Origin: Clostridiales bacterium
GTDB taxonomy: Bacteria > Bacillota > Clostridia > Oscillospirales > Oscillospiraceae
Assembly (NCBI GenBank): GCA_009774055.1
Contig: VSNB01000040.1
Location: forward strand, 1-16,806
DNA length: 16,806 nt
Direction of reading: 5' to 3'
Below are positions 14,402-16,806 of this stretch, piece by piece. Each line of letters begins with the position of its first letter. Position 1 is the stretch's first letter. Below the pieces are notes generated by a model. That model made no database searches. It was given only the letters and a program-made list of their open reading frames with translations, and was not told where the DNA came from. The translations under genes were made by a program, and so were the position numbers.

Positions 14402-14540
14402 TCTGAGCGCGAGACATCATGCGCAGAGGATAGACATCCACTATCATTTAGGGAGGATTTGCGTGCGAGGGCTCTTACAGCATTTTTGTTCTCCTAGTGC
14501 AGCATTCGTAAGGAAATCGAAGAAAACGGGAGAAAACAAA

Positions 14541-14570
14541 AGCAAGGTCGTCAAGTGCAACGACCTTGCT
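14541..14570 (-). terminator. Terminator of the tRNA-Leu gene
   Basis: AGCAAGGTCG and CGACCTTGCT form a perfect 10-bp stem around a 10-base loop. On the minus strand TTTGTTTTCT follows, only a few bases after the tRNA 3' end. Confidence 0.9.
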
Positions 14571-14572
14571 CG

Positions 14573-14660
14573 TGGTGCGCGAGGCGGGACTTGAACCCGC
14601 ACGCCCGTAATGAGCACTAGAACCTGAATCTAGCGAGTCTGCCAATTCCACCACTCGCGC
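14573..14660 (-). tRNA. tRNA-Leu (anticodon CAG)
   Basis: Read on the minus strand, the sequence starts GCGCGAG and ends CTCGCGC-A-CCA, so the 7-bp acceptor stem, discriminator A and CCA end are all encoded. The anticodon stem CTAGA/TCTAG encloses TTCAGGT, giving anticodon CAG for CUG codons. The long variable arm (GCTCATTACGGGC) and the T-arm GCGGG-TTCAAGT-CCCGC fit a class II leucine tRNA. Its own promoter and terminator show it is transcribed alone. Confidence 0.97.
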
Positions 14661-14698
14661 GCATTTAGAAGCAGTCATTTCCTTTAGACTGCTTACTT

Positions 14699-14727
14699 AT
14701 TATAGCGGAGCTCGCACGGATTGTCAA
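14699..14727 (-). promoter_or_regulatory. Perfect consensus promoter of the tRNA-Leu gene
   Basis: On the minus strand, TTGACA (plus coordinates 14722-14727) and TATAAT (14699-14704) are separated by 17 bases. The leader between promoter and tRNA can form a small stem AGCAGTC/GACTGCT (14670-14693). Confidence 0.92.
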
Positions 14728-14807
14728 CTGCTAATTTCCCCGCGGAGAAAAATTCCTCCAATTTTCACAGAAAGCTGTAAATTAGACTACCGCTGTCCGT
14801 AAAAATG

Positions 14808-14816
14808 TGCTATACT
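14808..14816 (+). promoter_or_regulatory. Extended -10 promoter of the aminopeptidase gene
   Basis: TATACT (14811-14816) is preceded by TG at 14808-14809, an extended -10 element that can work without a good -35; none is seen 17 bases upstream. It lies about 50 bases before the start codon. Confidence 0.6.
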
Positions 14817-14866
14817 AAGTCTCGCGGCCTGGAGCCGCAGATTAATTGTTTTGAGGAGGCCCCCAT

Positions 14867-16108
14867 ATGACGGCGGAATTTTATAGCAAAAACCGGGAAA
14901 AGTTGATGGACAAGCTGGAGCCTGGCAGCGTGGTGCTGCTGTATTCCGGGATGGCCCCGGTCAAAAGCAACGACCAGGACATGAGCCCCTTTTCCGTAAA
15001 CCGCAATTTCTATTACCTGACCGGCATCGACACCCAGAACGTCTGGCTGCTGCTGGCCAAAGCCCAGGTCGGACTGCGGTCATGGCTGTTCATTGACCAG
15101 CCGGACGAGGAGATCATCAAGTGGAACGGCAAGATGCTGACCCGGGAGCGGGCCTCTGAGCGCAGCGGCCTGAAGGTTTCCAGCGTTCAGTACATGCAGG
15201 ACTTTGAGCGGTATGCCGCCATGTACCTCTCCCATGACGTGACAAGCGTTTACTTTTCCTTTGACCGCCGGTCCATGCTCGCCGCGCCCACCAGGGCGGA
15301 GGAGCTCGCCAGGACTATCCGCGAAAAATTCCCCATGATCCCCATCAAGAACGTCGCTCCGGTCATCTCCTCCCTGCGCGCTATCAAGACCCCGGAGGAG
15401 ATCGAGTGCATCCGCAAGGCGGGGGACGTGACCATCGAGGCGCTGAAGCAGATGCTGAAGAGCGCCCGGCCCGGCGAATACGAATACCAGTGGGCCGCCG
15501 ACTACGAGCACTACGTGGCCCGCAGCGGCCTGCGCCACGGCTTCGAGACGATTGCCGCCGCCGGGGAGAACGCGGTCATGCTCCACTACTCCGACAACAA
15601 CTGCGTGGCGAAGGACGGGGACCTGCTGCTGGTGGACCTGGGGGCTGAGTACGGCTACTACTCCGCCGACGTCTCCCGGACCTTCCCCATAGGCGGGAAG
15701 TTTACGGACCGGCAGAAGGAGCTCTTCACCATCGTCCGGGAGGCCATGGAGCTGGCAAAGGACAAAATGCGTCCGGGCAATCCCACCAAGGACTCCAACC
15801 AGGCCGTGATCGACTTCTACAAGAAGGCCCTGCGGACGGCCAAGCTCATCACCGACGACAGCGATGTGCGGAAGTACTACTACCACGGCGTGTCCCACTC
15901 CCTGGGCCTGGACACCCACGACCCCTGCGACCGCACGGAGTATGAGCCGGGCATGGTGGTTACCTGCGAGCCGGGCCTCTACGTGGCGGAGGAGGGCATC
16001 GGCATCCGTCTGGAGGACGATATCCTGGTGACGGACGGCGCGCCGGAGGATCTGGTCGGCAGCCGGCTGCTGGACATCGCCGAGATCGAGGCGCTGATGG
16101 CGCGGTAA
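14867..16108 (+). CDS. pepP: Xaa-Pro aminopeptidase (aminopeptidase P, M24 family)
   Basis: The 413-residue cytoplasmic metallo-exopeptidase removes an N-terminal residue that precedes proline. Residues 3-130 form the aminopeptidase P N-terminal domain (FYSKNREKLMDKL, RNFYYLTGID). The pita-bread catalytic domain follows (about 175-410). All five metal ligands are present in family spacing: D257 (LLVDLGAEYG), D268 (SADVSRTFP), H344 (HGVSHSLGLDTHD), E368 (TCEPGLYV) and E383 (GIRLEDDILVT). Length is normal for the family. GAGGAGG at 14853-14859 sits seven bases before ATG 14867. The gene stands alone between a divergent tRNA and a convergent gene, with its own promoter, so it is probably a housekeeping gene for peptide turnover. 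Confidence 0.96.
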   Translation: MTAEFYSKNREKLMDKLEPGSVVLLYSGMAPVKSNDQDMSPFSVNRNFYYLTGIDTQNVWLLLAKAQVGLRSWLFIDQPDEEIIKWNGKMLTRERASERSGLKVSSVQYMQDFERYAAMYLSHDVTSVYFSFDRRSMLAAPTRAEELARTIREKFPMIPIKNVAPVISSLRAIKTPEEIECIRKAGDVTIEALKQMLKSARPGEYEYQWAADYEHYVARSGLRHGFETIAAAGENAVMLHYSDNNCVAKDGDLLLVDLGAEYGYYSADVSRTFPIGGKFTDRQKELFTIVREAMELAKDKMRPGNPTKDSNQAVIDFYKKALRTAKLITDDSDVRKYYYHGVSHSLGLDTHDPCDRTEYEPGMVVTCEPGLYVAEEGIGIRLEDDILVTDGAPEDLVGSRLLDIAEIEALMAR

Positions 16109-16131
16109 CCCGCAGCATACCACAATCAAAC

Positions 16132-16165
16132 GGGGCGCATGCACTTCAGTGAGTGCATGCGCCCC
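16132..16165 (+). terminator. Hairpin terminator between convergent genes
   Basis: GGGGCGCATGCACT (16132-16145) and AGTGCATGCGCCCC (16152-16165) make a perfect 14-bp stem with loop TCAGTG. Neither side has a strong U-tract (minus side GTTTGATTG), but the position between two converging stop codons supports a two-way terminator. Confidence 0.7.
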
Positions 16166-16172
16166 CCATTGC

Positions 16173-16688
16173 CTATGTCTTCAGCAGCGCCCGCCGGGCC
16201 CGCCAGTCCGGCAGGACCTCCTCCACGCAGGCGTAAAACGCCTTGCCGTGGTTCTTGTGGAGGATGTGGGCCAGCTCATGGACCACCACGTAGTCGATGG
16301 CCTCCTCCGGGTACTGCATGAGCCGCCAGGAGAAGCAGATCCGGTTTTTCGCGCTGCAGCTGCCGAAGCGTTTTTCCGCGCCGGTGATGGTGACGCCGGC
16401 GGGGCGGAGGCCCATGATCCCGCCGTAATAAGCCGTTTTTTCCGGCAGAACGGCCTTCGCCCGCGCGATCAGCTCCCGCTGCTGGTCGGGGGTGGGCTCC
16501 GGACGCCGCTCCCGCCGTTCCCGCTGGATGGCCTGGTGCGTCTCGATCCAGCCGGCGTGCCGGGCCACGAAGTCGTCGATCCGCTTCTGGTCCAGCCGCG
16601 CGGGGGCCCGGACCAGAACCCGCCCGTCCCGGGTAACCTCCAGGGCCAGGGTCCGGCGGCTGGAGCGGATCAGCTCATATGCGGGCAT
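16173..16688 (-). CDS. YgjP/DUF45-type zinc metallopeptidase
   Basis: The 171-residue protein carries the zinc motif HELAH (137-141) followed by NH at 146-147 and an aromatic F151, the HELxH-x4-NH-x3-F layout of the YgjP/DUF45 family. Upstream is the family's RFGSCSxxxxICFSWRL strand region (107-123). It is shorter than typical members (about 230 residues). ATG 16688 is chosen because GGGAGGAGG (plus-strand 16697-16705) is eight bases upstream. A longer frame to 16733 overlaps the end of the preceding gene and lacks a ribosome site. The biological role of the family is poorly known. The gene probably shares a transcript with the partial gene to its right. Confidence 0.88.
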   Translation of the reverse strand: MPAYELIRSSRRTLALEVTRDGRVLVRAPARLDQKRIDDFVARHAGWIETHQAIQRERRERRPEPTPDQQRELIARAKAVLPEKTAYYGGIMGLRPAGVTITGAEKRFGSCSAKNRICFSWRLMQYPEEAIDYVVVHELAHILHKNHGKAFYACVEEVLPDWRARRALLKT

Positions 16689-16705
16689 TGCCCGAACCTC
16701 CTCCC

Positions 16706-16806
16706 TCATCCGTCCAGGATAACCGCTTCCCACGGCCCCAGCTGTCCGTCGAAGGTTTCCCGGCCCGCGCTGGACCGGACCACGGTCCCCCGGCAGGCCG
16801 TCCGGG
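16706..16806 (-). CDS. 3' end of an unidentified gene, cut by the window edge
   Basis: On the minus strand an open frame enters at the window edge and ends with TGA at 16706-16708, just before the ribosome site of the metallopeptidase gene. The last residues read SSAGRETFDGQLGPWEAVIL-DG. A Pro-Trp/Tyr-Glu-Ala-x-Val ending resembles the C-terminal beta domain of GH13 glycosidases, but 33 residues are too few to decide. The tight spacing suggests an operon. Confidence 0.55.
   Translation of the reverse strand, partial: RTACRGTVVRSSAGRETFDGQLGPWEAVILDG

Noticed and set aside
14334..14594. 86-codon frame over repeat copy 2
   Set aside because: It runs through the nested-hairpin repeat, the tRNA terminator and into the tRNA itself, and has no ribosome site.
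7187..14660. Integrative island inserted at the 3' end of tRNA-Leu
   Set aside because: The position beside the tRNA 3' end is suggestive, but no integrase and no second copy of the tRNA 3' end are present in the window.

Overview
The window looks like chromosomal DNA from a high-GC Firmicute, most likely an Oscillospiraceae-type gut anaerobe. This is an inference from GC-rich genes, strong AGGAGG ribosome binding sites, consensus sigma-A promoters, a CCA-encoding tRNA and the mix of two-component systems with ABC transporters. It cannot be fixed to a genus from the sequence alone.

Layout. (1) 70-1413: a vWA/FHA membrane protein with no visible signal peptide. (2) 1749-6810: one co-directional operon, OmpR-type response regulator, minimal histidine kinase, MacB/LolD-like ATPase and an 8-TM FtsX-type permease. 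A near-consensus promoter precedes it, and a structured 100-bp leader with tandem 11-bp repeats lies between kinase and ATPase. It resembles an envelope-stress or antimicrobial-peptide sensing and resistance module. (3) 6811-7381: a repeat-packed intergenic stretch ending in a terminator. (4) 7382-10892, minus strand: two half-size ABC exporters, probably a heterodimer. (5) 11182-13191, plus strand: a LytTR response regulator and an AgrC-like kinase, divergent from the exporters with a 290-bp regulatory region between. (6) 13192-14572: an AT-richer patch with hairpin repeats, a 160-bp MITE-like element and a lone SRA-like domain gene. (7) 14573-14660: tRNA-Leu(CAG), minus, with perfect consensus promoter and terminator. 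(8) 14867-16108: an aminopeptidase P family enzyme. (9) 16173-16806, minus: a small HExxH metallopeptidase behind the 3' end of an unidentified gene.

The genes form two signal-response-transport modules next to each other. In each, a two-component system sits with an ABC transporter, so the regulator probably controls the transporter and, in the first, the transporter may feed the kinase.

The least expected content is non-coding. Two copies of an 80-bp nested-hairpin element bracket the exporter/LytTR block as direct repeats. Three 31-nt hairpins occur, one pair differing by a compensatory change. A second repeat family with a conserved core of about 50-70 bp appears three times in separate intergenic regions, once inside the MITE-like element.
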